26,777 bases of DNA from CAYZWU01 sp964482235 (lineage in GTDB: Bacteria > Planctomycetota > B15-G4 > CAYZWU01). Of the stretch, positions 14,414 through 24,048 are shown piece after piece (the first letter of the stretch is position 1; every line of letters begins with the position of its first letter). The notes beneath the pieces are model-generated. The model saw nothing but the letters and a program-made list of their open reading frames with translations. It made no database searches and had not been told where the DNA came from. The stretch is from positions 1 to 26,777 of the forward strand of contig CAYZWU010000066.1 in assembly GCA_964482235.1 (NCBI GenBank), in the 5' to 3' direction. Both the position numbers and the translations under genes were made by a program.

Positions 14414-17400
14414 TCAGGCCGTGATCTCGATCGTTCGCTTGGCCATCTTGCTCGCGTCGGAGGAGTCTTTCACCAGAACCCGGCGGGGTCCCGTTGCCGC
14501 GCTGCCGGCCACATCGATCGTCACGGTCGAACCGGAGACGGAGGTGGTGATGTCCTCGTCCGGCACGACGCTCACGTTGGAGTCGGGATTCACCGCACCG
14601 CCGCTCGCGTCCACGCACTGCAGCGCGAGGCTCGATCCCCGCGCCACGCGATAGTCGGCCGCGCTGCCGCCTCCGGCCACGAGGCGGAAGTGAGGATGGT
14701 AATGAAGAACGGCATCGAGGGTCGACGTGTCTCCCGGCTGCCCCACGTCGATGTGAAAGGCCATGGCCGCCTCCTCCTCGGGAGGATCGACATCCCGGCA
14801 CCGGATCCGGATGACACCGCCGCCTCCGATGAACTCAGCCAGGGATGCAGGCGTGCTTTCCGGCACGATGTCGGGGCTGGGATCGGATGGATGGCTGCCG
14901 CCGCTGTAGGTCACGGCACCGCGCGTCAGCGGTCCTGTCATCGATGCGGGAACGAGGAGGAATGCGTCCTGACCGGGGAGAAGGGGATTGCCGGCATCGA
15001 GAACAGCTGCATTGAGCGACCTGGCCGCACGGAAGGGGAGCTCGTGAACCACATCGACGAAAAACCGCCGCACCGTGATCTGCAGATCTCCCTTCCGGTT
15101 CATCCCGTGATGGTTCAGAACGCCGGCGTCCCACGAATCCGAGCCTTGATCGTATCGATAGATTCGCGCGATATCGACCGGTTCGGAGTTGTCGCTCGAC
15201 TGCGCGATCATCGCCCCGCTTCCATCGAGGCGCAGCGTATCACCATTTTGGGGCTGGAGCAGCCGGACGGCGTACTTCCGCTCTGCACCGGGCGTCACGG
15301 CGACCGATGCCCGCTGCATGTGAACGAGGGTGACCGTGTCGCCCTCCTGCACTACCTGACCAGAGATGCGCACCGTGACGTCGGCCACGTCGACGTCGAA
15401 GAAGAGGGTTTGCATCTCCTCATCCTGGGTTTCCCGGGCCTCTTGGGCCGCTGTCGTATTGCTGTCCTGGACCGTCACCCTGTGCCGCCCGGGCCGGCAG
15501 AAAGCCATGTACGCGCCGCTGCAGCGCTCGAGCACGGGACTGGTCGGAAGCCATCCGCGATAGTCGGGAGGGAAGCTGTCCGGTCCAAACGTGCCTGGAG
15601 ACAACGGGTCGAGAGGTGCCGTGTCGTCCTTCTGGAAAAACGAATCCGGCACCTGGTCGCCTGATCCGGCGAGAGCTCGAGCTCCCTGGTTCGGCTCGCT
15701 GCCCGGGGTTCCCGTATTGCTGAACGACGGCAGTGCCAGCGGATGCTCCTTGAGGTGCACGCCCGGCGCGTCCTGTCTCCCGGATTCGACGACCGTTCCA
15801 ATCCTGTTCTCATCCCACCACGGCCAGCACCAGTAACGGGAGACGTCGCCCACGACGGAAAGGTTCTCGCGCAGCCGCGCCAGGGCGGAATAGAGGTCGC
15901 CGCTTTCCTCGGAAGCTTCCTGTTCGGCCGGAGAGAAATGTCCGGTTCCCTTGATCTGGTCCACGAGGATGAACCAGAGCATGTACCCGGGCACGAGGAT
16001 CGACCATGACTGGGATCCCAGGATATAGCGTCCCATCCGGGAGATCACGTCCCAGAACGATCCCGGCTCAGGATGCGTCCGGTAGTTCAGCTGCCCGTAC
16101 GGATCGAGGATCCAACGCAGCCATCCCATGCCCATCTCCCCCATCAGGTAGCTGTCCGCATTCCCCATGGGATCGTTCTCGCCGATCTTGGCGATTCGCA
16201 GCTCGCGCAGATCGCCCGAGTTGAACGGCTCATCTTCCAGCTCCACCTGATTGCCGTTCACGGCAGTGACGTTTGTTTTCATCGACCGCGTGTCCACGGT
16301 GACGACCACCCGGTCGTGAGGGTGCAGCTCCAGGCTTTCCCCGTCGGCCGGAAACACCTCGATCGAGCAGGGACGGAGCGGATCGGAGACGCGGGCCGGG
16401 AAGTAGTCGTTCCAGTCCCAGGCCGAATCGGGCGTGTGAGTGGAATAGGGCGCCACGCGAACCGATCCTTCGAACTCGACGCTCGAGGCCAGGTAGAGCA
16501 CGCCTTCTTCACGCTCCTCGCCTTCCTCGGTTTCGCCGGTCTGCCTCACCACCGTGGCGTCGCCCGACTGCACGATCACACGGGATGCGCCGCGCAAAGC
16601 TTCGCGGCCCTCCGGATCTTCCAGGCGCAGCACGCGGCCTTCCTGCTCCACGGTAGCGGGGTGGTTGTCACCCTTCCCCCCAATCAGCCGCCCCAGCGCA
16701 TAGAACAGCTTGCCGAAGCACCAGAAGAGTCCGCCGTAGGTGTTTCCCGTGACGAAGTTCAGCAATCCGCCGATTGTAAGGAACTGGGCCGCATCGACGA
16801 TCCATCCCGGACCGCTCGTCTGCATCCGCACGCTGACCGGGCCGGGAGAGATACCTCCATCGCCGCCGATCTCGAAGCGCTGCCCGTCCCTTTGGCCGAG
16901 CTCGCGCATGACCGCGGCGCGCGAGGCGGATGCGATCTGCACGCTGCTTCCCTCCTCGAACTCGACACCGCCGAAGTCGGGAATGTTTAGAAGCCGGCGT
17001 CCCGTCCCCTCCTCCAGCTCGATGTCGCCGGAAACGTAGGGAGAAAACTCAGGCAACTCGGCGTCAGAGGCGAGCTCGATGATCCCCTCGAGGGCTCCCA
17101 CGGGAAAGAAAGAGGTCATCCACTGGCCCCAGCGGGCGTACTGGAGAGTGTGCGTCAGCTCGTGATCCGTCAGGCTCTGGCAGCGATCGACCTCGTAGAC
17201 GCCATGCTCTTCAGGCACGAGCAGGGTCCCTGCGCTCAACTGCCCCGAGGCGGCCAGCCTGTGAGGCTCTGTCGCTTCACGGAACGGCATGGCGATGACC
17301 AGGTCGTCCGCCGAACCTGCTCCGGCGACATTCGGGAGGGCGGAACGGATCGTCACGGCGCTCTGCTCCTGCGTGTAATCGGCGGCGTAGTCCGTGGCGG

Positions 17401-20400
17401 CAACGTTGGGAGCAGCCATGTCCACCGGGCCGGCCAGTCCGGGAGAGCTGTCGAACTCGAAGGTGAGCGCCACGGCAGCGCCCGAGTCCACCCGCGCCGG
17501 CCACACATCGTCGCCATCGATCACGGCGACACGATCGAGGCGCAGCGGCGTGTCGGGATTCCAGACGGCAAAGCGGATCTGCGTCGTTTCAACCTTGTCT
17601 CCAGCAGGGACGCCTCCCACCGGTTCGCCAAGAAGGCCGCATCGCGATCCTCCTGTTTCGGGATCATCGGGAACGAGCCGCCTGATAGTGAGGCCGGGCA
17701 CCGGATTCCCTGCAGGGATCGTCGAAGCGATCTTCTGATCCCCAGCCAGAGACAGCGTGGTACCATCCGCGTCCGACACCCTGTAGAGGAGGAAGGGATT
17801 CAAACCGGTCCAGCCGACCTCGACGAGTTCTCCCTTGCTGAACTCCGGCATCTCCACGCGGTCCCCCGCGACCTCGGGAAGAACGGTGATCTCGAAATCG
17901 CCGCGGCGCAGGGCAGAGTAAAGAGGAGAGCCGTTCCGGAGCGGCACCATTTCCAATCCCGTTTCAGCGACGGACAGTGTGCTCTGAAAAGTAGTGACGG
18001 CGTGGATCGCCTTGACAGCGACCAGCTCCGGCGGATTGGAGCCGTCGTTCAGGATCACGGCCTGGGCCGGTGTGGGTTGACTGCTCGGAACGGTGCCGGA
18101 CGGGATGGTGACCGTCCATGACGAACCGGTCAGGGTGACGTTGGAAAAGAGAACGCCGCCGGCGGCTCCTGCCACGGTGGGGGCAGACAGCTTCTGGACC
18201 TGGAGTGCGTGACCACTGATGTCCACTCCCGGTTGAAGAGAAAGAGCCTGCTCCCGTTCGATGGACAGGCCGATACGGTCGGGCGCCTCAGTAAGGAACC
18301 TCTCGACTTGATACTCCCCGGTCAGGGGGCCGAGACCGTTCGCCGAGAGAGAGAGGGCATCATAGGCCGCTCCGGTGATGGTGCGCACGGCCAGGCCGGG
18401 ACGGGCCGGATCGTCGGGCGTGCCCTCGACCCAGAGATACCCGGAAGTGGGAGCCGTCCGCACCGCGTCAGGTTTGTAGGTAACGCCGGCTCCGCTGCCC
18501 GGCGCCTCGGAATCCCCCAGCTCCGTGCCGCGATCCATGACCCACCAGTCGAGGCTGTCACCGGGAGAGGCGAGGGAGCCGAGATCGCGGTCCACGCGTC
18601 TCTGTTCCGTACCGGCAATCTCCTCGACGATCACCACGGTCAGGCGGCTGCCCCCCTTCTGAAGCACCAGCGCCGTTCCTCGCACCGGCGCGTTCGGGCT
18701 GCCGGTGAAATCGAGCACGTCATTGACAGCCGGATCGTTGAGCCTGACAGCCGATCCCGGCACAGACGGCCGCAACGCGTTTCCCTGGCGAACTTTGAAG
18801 GGAGCGCTCAGATCTGCGGGCAGGGCTTCATCCACGAGCACCCGGGCTTCGAGATGCTCCACGATCGCCGTCTGGAACGAACCGCCCTTCTCCAGGCGCA
18901 GCACGTCGCCCTGCGTGTAGGTCGCCGTCGTGCCGCTCGTGTCGAGCTGGGTCGTTTCAGGAGCGGAACCGTGCCTGACCGGTTCGGTGGATAACGGCCC
19001 GTCGAGGCCGCGCAGGCGGATGTCGCCCGATCCCATGACTGATGCATCGTCAGCGACGCGGATGCGTGTCCGGCCCCCGCTTTCCAGGGCGGAGAGCACT
19101 TTCGTGGCCAGCAGCCTGCCGGAGCCGTCGGACAGAAGCACGAAGCCGTCCGCGCTGAGACCGAGCCCCGTGGCAGTCACGGTGAGCACGGCGCGCTGCG
19201 TCAATGTTCCCCAGCCGAGGGGACCGGCGACATCGAGCTCGGCCAGTCGCGCGTCCCGCGGACCGCTGAGCCCGGCGTGGGCCCCCTCATCGAAATGAAG
19301 CCCGCCCGATGGGAAATGCGGCACCGGAGAGCCGGGTATCACGGGTTCAGCCGGCCCGCCGCAGCGGCTCCAGCCCTCGGCATCGTCTGTCGTACTGACG
19401 CCACCCGGAGCCCTCGTCCCGCGCAGGATAAACGGATCGGCATCAACAGGATCGACACGCAGCAGGGTTCCGTAGAGTGTTGGACGAAAAGCCTGCCTGG
19501 GATCGAGGACGCGCACGTCCTTCAGCTCGTCGAACTCCTGCTTCTCGGACCAGATGATGTGCTGAACCGAATATGCCCGCGGATTGGGATTGTGGTCGGC
19601 GAACAACCCGTCGCGGCGAACGCCGAAGCTTCCAAGCCGATCGCTGCTCACCAGCCCCGAGTAGCTGAAGAAGTGCTCGATGAAGGTCTCGTCGGTTCCG
19701 GCCATGGCCTGAAAGGGGCTGATCAGGAGGCTCAGCCAGAAGTTCAGCGTCAGGTCCATCCCCAGCCAGCCCATCTGGTTGTTCGGCAGCGACCAGGTGA
19801 GATCGCTGAGGATCAGGGGAATGGAGATCTCGCCCGTGGGATCGGTGAAGCCAACGGCGTCGTTGCGGCAGACCGCATAGCTGCCGGCACGCGCCTTCTC
19901 CACGGTGAGAGGTCCGCGATATCCGTCCTTGCGGCGAGGATCGCCCGATTCGCCGTGCCACGGATCCGGCCTGTCGAAAGCCCCCGTGCGAGGGTTGAGG
20001 GCGCGCGCGCTCAGAAGAACGAAACCGTCATGGACGGCACCGCCGAAAAGTCCCGGAATCCCCTCGTGCTCGAGCAGCCCTTCACCGAATGCATCCCGCG
20101 GAATCGCGGTGAAACCATGTTGCGTGATGACCCGAACAGGGGTCAACGAGGGATCGAGGGAGAACGCCGCAGCCAGCGGTTCGCCGGGCGACCCGTCGAT
20201 CCGCCCGAGGCAGGACATCCCGTCCCACAGGTAGGTGAACAGGATCCGGCCACGGTTGTCCTTGATTGTCCAGAGGCGTCCCAACATATCTCGCCGCCAC
20301 CCTGAGGGGAGGGTAGGCGCCGGCGTCAGCTGCCCGCCTTCATCGTAGCTGAACGTGGTGGCGCTGCCGTTCTCCCGCACCTTAACGGGGCGGCCACGGC

Positions 20401-20815
20401 TGTCGTGAGTCAGGTGCCGGACACCCCCGGGGCCTTCGATCACGGCCAGTGAATCACCGGCATAACCGTAGAACCAGTTCACCCCGCCGCCCTGGCAGGC
20501 TGTGACGCGACCGAGCTCGTCGCGACGGACCGTCACGCCGTCGATGCTCGCCGGCCGGCCGCGATCGTCGAGAAGATACTTCTCCGTCCACGACCGGCCC
20601 GCCGTGCGGACGTGTCGCACGATGCCGGCCGGAACGGTGACCTCGCGAACAGAGGCCAGGCCGTCGCCGAGGATGCGGACATCATCTTCCACCTTCAGAT
20701 AGGTGCGGCCACGACAGGTAAGCCGGACGAGCCGGCCTTTTTCGTCTCTCTCGTACCGGAGCCTGGCATCGGCGCCGGGGATCAGGAACGATTCGACCGG
20801 TAAGCTCTTCATCAT
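14414..20815 (-). CDS. Giant Rhs-type protein with long C-terminal extension (2133 aa)
   Basis: The ATG overlaps the preceding gene's stop (ATGA) behind GGAG. Residues 1-330 are a short Rhs/YD-repeat core: YERDEKGRLVRL and similar repeats, then LLSARALNPRTGAFDRPDPW (DRPDPW at 281-286) and FTDPTGE, the usual end of the Rhs-associated core. About 1800 residues follow, far longer than typical Rhs toxin tips. They include an apolar stretch (LNFWLSLLISPFQAMAG), several small beta modules (one at 636-665), a zinc-protease-like HELTH at 1218-1222 in SLTDHELTHTLQYARWGQW, further apolar patches (LFWCFGKLFYALGRLIG and SILVPGYMLWFILVDQI) and a C-terminal Ig-like domain ending in VLVKDSSDASKMAKRTIEIT. 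No signal peptide is seen. Likely a delivered or surface-displayed effector, or a receptor-binding subunit. Mode of action unknown; no immunity gene is evident downstream. Confidence 0.8.
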   Translation of the reverse strand: MMKSLPVESFLIPGADARLRYERDEKGRLVRLTCRGRTYLKVEDDVRILGDGLASVREVTVPAGIVRHVRTAGRSWTEKYLLDDRGRPASIDGVTVRRDELGRVTACQGGGVNWFYGYAGDSLAVIEGPGGVRHLTHDSRGRPVKVRENGSATTFSYDEGGQLTPAPTLPSGWRRDMLGRLWTIKDNRGRILFTYLWDGMSCLGRIDGSPGEPLAAAFSLDPSLTPVRVITQHGFTAIPRDAFGEGLLEHEGIPGLFGGAVHDGFVLLSARALNPRTGAFDRPDPWHGESGDPRRKDGYRGPLTVEKARAGSYAVCRNDAVGFTDPTGEISIPLILSDLTWSLPNNQMGWLGMDLTLNFWLSLLISPFQAMAGTDETFIEHFFSYSGLVSSDRLGSFGVRRDGLFADHNPNPRAYSVQHIIWSEKQEFDELKDVRVLDPRQAFRPTLYGTLLRVDPVDADPFILRGTRAPGGVSTTDDAEGWSRCGGPAEPVIPGSPVPHFPSGGLHFDEGAHAGLSGPRDARLAELDVAGPLGWGTLTQRAVLTVTATGLGLSADGFVLLSDGSGRLLATKVLSALESGGRTRIRVADDASVMGSGDIRLRGLDGPLSTEPVRHGSAPETTQLDTSGTTATYTQGDVLRLEKGGSFQTAIVEHLEARVLVDEALPADLSAPFKVRQGNALRPSVPGSAVRLNDPAVNDVLDFTGSPNAPVRGTALVLQKGGSRLTVVIVEEIAGTEQRRVDRDLGSLASPGDSLDWWVMDRGTELGDSEAPGSGAGVTYKPDAVRTAPTSGYLWVEGTPDDPARPGLAVRTITGAAYDALSLSANGLGPLTGEYQVERFLTEAPDRIGLSIEREQALSLQPGVDISGHALQVQKLSAPTVAGAAGGVLFSNVTLTGSSWTVTIPSGTVPSSQPTPAQAVILNDGSNPPELVAVKAIHAVTTFQSTLSVAETGLEMVPLRNGSPLYSALRRGDFEITVLPEVAGDRVEMPEFSKGELVEVGWTGLNPFLLYRVSDADGTTLSLAGDQKIASTIPAGNPVPGLTIRRLVPDDPETGGSRCGLLGEPVGGVPAGDKVETTQIRFAVWNPDTPLRLDRVAVIDGDDVWPARVDSGAAVALTFEFDSSPGLAGPVDMAAPNVAATDYAADYTQEQSAVTIRSALPNVAGAGSADDLVIAMPFREATEPHRLAASGQLSAGTLLVPEEHGVYEVDRCQSLTDHELTHTLQYARWGQWMTSFFPVGALEGIIELASDAELPEFSPYVSGDIELEEGTGRRLLNIPDFGGVEFEEGSSVQIASASRAAVMRELGQRDGQRFEIGGDGGISPGPVSVRMQTSGPGWIVDAAQFLTIGGLLNFVTGNTYGGLFWCFGKLFYALGRLIGGKGDNHPATVEQEGRVLRLEDPEGREALRGASRVIVQSGDATVVRQTGETEEGEEREEGVLYLASSVEFEGSVRVAPYSTHTPDSAWDWNDYFPARVSDPLRPCSIEVFPADGESLELHPHDRVVVTVDTRSMKTNVTAVNGNQVELEDEPFNSGDLRELRIAKIGENDPMGNADSYLMGEMGMGWLRWILDPYGQLNYRTHPEPGSFWDVISRMGRYILGSQSWSILVPGYMLWFILVDQIKGTGHFSPAEQEASEESGDLYSALARLRENLSVVGDVSRYWCWPWWDENRIGTVVESGRQDAPGVHLKEHPLALPSFSNTGTPGSEPNQGARALAGSGDQVPDSFFQKDDTAPLDPLSPGTFGPDSFPPDYRGWLPTSPVLERCSGAYMAFCRPGRHRVTVQDSNTTAAQEARETQDEEMQTLFFDVDVADVTVRISGQVVQEGDTVTLVHMQRASVAVTPGAERKYAVRLLQPQNGDTLRLDGSGAMIAQSSDNSEPVDIARIYRYDQGSDSWDAGVLNHHGMNRKGDLQITVRRFFVDVVHELPFRAARSLNAAVLDAGNPLLPGQDAFLLVPASMTGPLTRGAVTYSGGSHPSDPSPDIVPESTPASLAEFIGGGGVIRIRCRDVDPPEEEAAMAFHIDVGQPGDTSTLDAVLHYHPHFRLVAGGGSAADYRVARGSSLALQCVDASGGAVNPDSNVSVVPDEDITTSVSGSTVTIDVAGSAATGPRRVLVKDSSDASKMAKRTIEITA

Positions 20816-23800
20816 CCAGTCTCCACCTCTACGGACACGGAGACCGAGCTGCTGGCGTAGCGGAGCGACTTCAGCAGCGCCTTGATCTCCTTGGCCAGTG
20901 CAGCGACCGCATCCTCGCTGGCCTTCAGGAGCCTGCCCGGCAGTTCCTCGATGGCAGCCATCAGGCTGCTCGGATCGATCTCCTTCAGCTTCTGCCCGAC
21001 CTCTTCCAGTGAATGTCCGATATCGCTCAACGCGTTCGAAGGGACGGCGCTCTCCACGCGGTTCAGAGGCCCTTCCAGGGAAGGCAGGTCAGCCAGCAGC
21101 TCCTCGGGCTGCAGCGAGCGGAGCATGCCGGCTGCCGCATCCAGGGCTTCCTGGACTTCCCGCGCCAGGAGCGTGGGATCATAGGCTGCCACGATCGCGC
21201 GGATCGCCGCGTGGATCTCGCCCAGTTCATCTGCCAGGCGCCCGGGATCGAGCACGTCGAGCTCCTCGCGAAGCACCTCGAGAACGGTGAGGAACTTCTG
21301 CGCCTGCGTGCCGGGATTGAGATCCAGCACGAGCTTCTCGATCCGGGATTGCACCGAAGCGAGCTCCTCCTCCAGCTGAGCGACGATCCCGGGGTACTTG
21401 CCCAGTGCCGCGGCGGCAAGCAGGTCGAGCTCCGCTGCCAGCGGTTCGGGATCGAGCGCGGCCAGGAAGGCGTCGAGATCGCTGCCGAACCCGGCCAGCC
21501 GGCAGCGCTCCAGCGCACTGGCAGCGGTGTGCAGCAGAGAGCCGGCCCGCCCTGCCGCGGCGGAAGCCCGCCTGGCCTGCGTGCGAGCCTGGTCCATCAC
21601 ATCGTCCAGGGCGGCGCGCATGGCTCCCGGCCCGGCCAGGGCCACGAGATCGAGGGAGGCGCTCACGTCCACTTCCGCGCCGAGAACCCTGACGTTTGCA
21701 CTGATGGCTGTTTGCGCTTCCAGCTGGGCGCTGCCAAGAGGCGCGAGAAGCCGGTCCAGATCAGATTCGATGCGGGTTTCCATGCTCCCCACCGCAGCTT
21801 CCACCTGCCGCAGCCGCGCGGCTAGGCCGCCGCAGAGGCTGTCGATTCCCTGCAGGACCTCGCCGGCCGGGCCCGCCTGCAGGTTCGCCAGGCCTTCGCG
21901 GATCTTGGCAGGCAGATATCCGAACATGCGCACCACATCGCCTGGTCGAACCTGGGGATTCTCCGGCGGGGCATCGCCTCCCGCAGAAGGCTGTTCGGCA
22001 AGATTCACCGATCCCGGCGGTGCGAGAGACCGGACCGGCTCGATTGCCCTTCGCCCGGCATTCTCGCCCGCGCTTCCGATGACCTCGGCCGCACGACGTG
22101 TGGCCGTATCGGGAGACGGAACGCTGATCCGGCCCATCAGCTCCTCGTACGCCTCGATCACCGGGGAGAGGAGCTGCCGCGGATGGGCTCGATCGATCAG
22201 CTCGAGAACGGTCCGGAACGGTTCGCGAAGAGGCTCGGTCAAGGAAACGGCATCGATCTGTTCGACGAAGCCGGCTCCCTCCTCGATGATATCGGTCACG
22301 CCGGAGAGGAGGGACGAGGGATCGAAATCGCGGATCACGTCGAGCGTGCGCCCCAGCTCCTCCTCGATGGAGGCGATCACCCCGGCGGGAACGAGATTGT
22401 CGACGATCTCCGAGGCGCGCTCGAGCACAGCGGTCAGGGTGCCGGTGATCTCGTCGGGGATGTTGAACTCCTCGGCCGCCGAGCGAAGGGGTTGAAAAGC
22501 CTCGTCCCAGTCGATCTCGTCCAGCTTGACGATGAGCTGGTCGACCTGGGGTCTCATCGCGTCGGGCAGCGGCACCGCGGTGAGGAGGTCTTCCGCCACT
22601 TCGCGCAGATCGGTGATCTTCCCCGAGATCTGCTTCACGGCATCCTCGATCCCGAGACGGTCCGTGGCTTCGGCTATCCTGTCCATGGCTTCCTTGAATC
22701 CGGCCAGCGTGCTGTTGAGCCTGTCGATGATGCCGCTCGCCTCGTCGGCCAGCTCGTCGATCCTTCCGGAGATCGACTCCAGCGCGGTGATGACCGGGTC
22801 GAGGAAGTTGTTGATCGCCTCTTCCACCTGCTCCATGGCAGCCCGGATCTCCTCGCCCAGATCGAGAGACTCGATCGTCTCCGTCACGCCGTCCACCGCC
22901 TGGCGGACCGCCCGGGCGTATCGTCCCAGGTCCGCCTCCTCCACGGCGCCGGCCGTGGCCTGGAAGTAGCTGCTCAGCTCGGCACGTAGCGAACGGAGGG
23001 GGATGTGCTTCAGCAGCCCACGCAGCAGCTCCTTGACGCGCTCGACCTGGAGGTCGACCGTCTCATCGATCGCCTTGTAGGCCCTCTGCTCGAGCCAGTC
23101 GAGTAGAAGGTCGAGGAGCTCGCCGATCTTCTCCGGCTCGATGCTCTCCACGAAGGCGCGCACATCCCCGAGCTCCGATTGCCATTTGTGCAGGAACTCG
23201 AGAATCCCCTCCTCCGCCTTGTTGATGATCCGGCTCGCCTCGACGACCGGTTCGAGCGCACTGCCGAGCCGCATCCGGTCGATCCTGGAAAAGAGACCCA
23301 GAATGTCGTCACGAATCGCTCCGACCGAATTGGCGCGCACACTTTCGAGCTCCTGGAGCGCCAGATCGAGCCTGCCGGCGTCGCCGCTGTTTGCTGCGGC
23401 TGCCACGTCCTTCATCGAGATCGCCAGGGCCTGGGTCCGCGTCGAAGGAAGGGTGATCGCCTCGGCTGCATCGAGGAGCTCGCCGATCCGATCCCTCATC
23501 TCGAGCAGAGCGGAGCGGGGGAACGGCAAAAGGACATCGACAGCCAGGTCAACCAGCGCCGCCGGATCGGAGGGCAGGCCGTGTTCCACCCTGTCGACCA
23601 GCTTGCGGAACGACGCGATGTTGTCGAGAGATACCTGGGCATACTCACCGATTCCGGAGCCCGCCGCATCGAACAGGTCTCCCAGAGACGTGCCCAGCGG
23701 CCGGCCCAGCTCCAGTAAGTTCCCGTCAAGACCCTGAAAGAGCTGAGCCATGATCTCGGCTCCCTCGCGAACAGCCTCCAGGTACCTGACAACCGGGAGG

Positions 23801-24048
23801 TCGTCCAGGTTCAGTGGTCCGAGGAGTCCGCCGAGCCGGTCAACGAGAGGGGAGATCAATGCAGCGGGATCCTCGAACGATTCGCGCAAGGCATTGATCG
23901 TTCTGCCGAAATCCCCCAGAGCTGCCTGTACGGCGCCGCCGTCCACGACGGCCTGGATATCGACGCTCCCTGCGGCATGCTTGATCGTGAGCCGGGCATC
24001 GAGCAGCACAGACAGATCGAGGGCAGTTAAATCATCGAGTACAGTCAC
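20812..24048 (-). CDS. Large helical coiled-coil protein (1078 aa)
   Basis: The GTG start overlaps the stop of the preceding gene (GTGA), with GAGG eight bases upstream. The product is almost wholly alpha-helical and acidic, with many heptad-like stretches such as SGRIDELADEASGIIDRLNS and EEAINNFLDPVITALESI. A proline-rich break near residues 670-705 separates two helical halves. There is no signal peptide, membrane segment or catalytic motif. Its length and helicity recall phage or contractile-system tape-measure and scaffold proteins, but I see no specific family motif, so that is inference. Translational coupling to the Rhs gene and to the 533-aa gene argues that the three proteins are made together and may form one assembly. 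Confidence 0.7.
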   Translation of the reverse strand: MTVLDDLTALDLSVLLDARLTIKHAAGSVDIQAVVDGGAVQAALGDFGRTINALRESFEDPAALISPLVDRLGGLLGPLNLDDLPVVRYLEAVREGAEIMAQLFQGLDGNLLELGRPLGTSLGDLFDAAGSGIGEYAQVSLDNIASFRKLVDRVEHGLPSDPAALVDLAVDVLLPFPRSALLEMRDRIGELLDAAEAITLPSTRTQALAISMKDVAAAANSGDAGRLDLALQELESVRANSVGAIRDDILGLFSRIDRMRLGSALEPVVEASRIINKAEEGILEFLHKWQSELGDVRAFVESIEPEKIGELLDLLLDWLEQRAYKAIDETVDLQVERVKELLRGLLKHIPLRSLRAELSSYFQATAGAVEEADLGRYARAVRQAVDGVTETIESLDLGEEIRAAMEQVEEAINNFLDPVITALESISGRIDELADEASGIIDRLNSTLAGFKEAMDRIAEATDRLGIEDAVKQISGKITDLREVAEDLLTAVPLPDAMRPQVDQLIVKLDEIDWDEAFQPLRSAAEEFNIPDEITGTLTAVLERASEIVDNLVPAGVIASIEEELGRTLDVIRDFDPSSLLSGVTDIIEEGAGFVEQIDAVSLTEPLREPFRTVLELIDRAHPRQLLSPVIEAYEELMGRISVPSPDTATRRAAEVIGSAGENAGRRAIEPVRSLAPPGSVNLAEQPSAGGDAPPENPQVRPGDVVRMFGYLPAKIREGLANLQAGPAGEVLQGIDSLCGGLAARLRQVEAAVGSMETRIESDLDRLLAPLGSAQLEAQTAISANVRVLGAEVDVSASLDLVALAGPGAMRAALDDVMDQARTQARRASAAAGRAGSLLHTAASALERCRLAGFGSDLDAFLAALDPEPLAAELDLLAAAALGKYPGIVAQLEEELASVQSRIEKLVLDLNPGTQAQKFLTVLEVLREELDVLDPGRLADELGEIHAAIRAIVAAYDPTLLAREVQEALDAAAGMLRSLQPEELLADLPSLEGPLNRVESAVPSNALSDIGHSLEEVGQKLKEIDPSSLMAAIEELPGRLLKASEDAVAALAKEIKALLKSLRYASSSVSVSVEVETG

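Noticed and set aside
14387..15664. 425-codon plus-strand frame opposite the end of the Rhs gene
   Set aside because: Antisense shadow without SD; the sense frame continues unbroken for 2133 codons.
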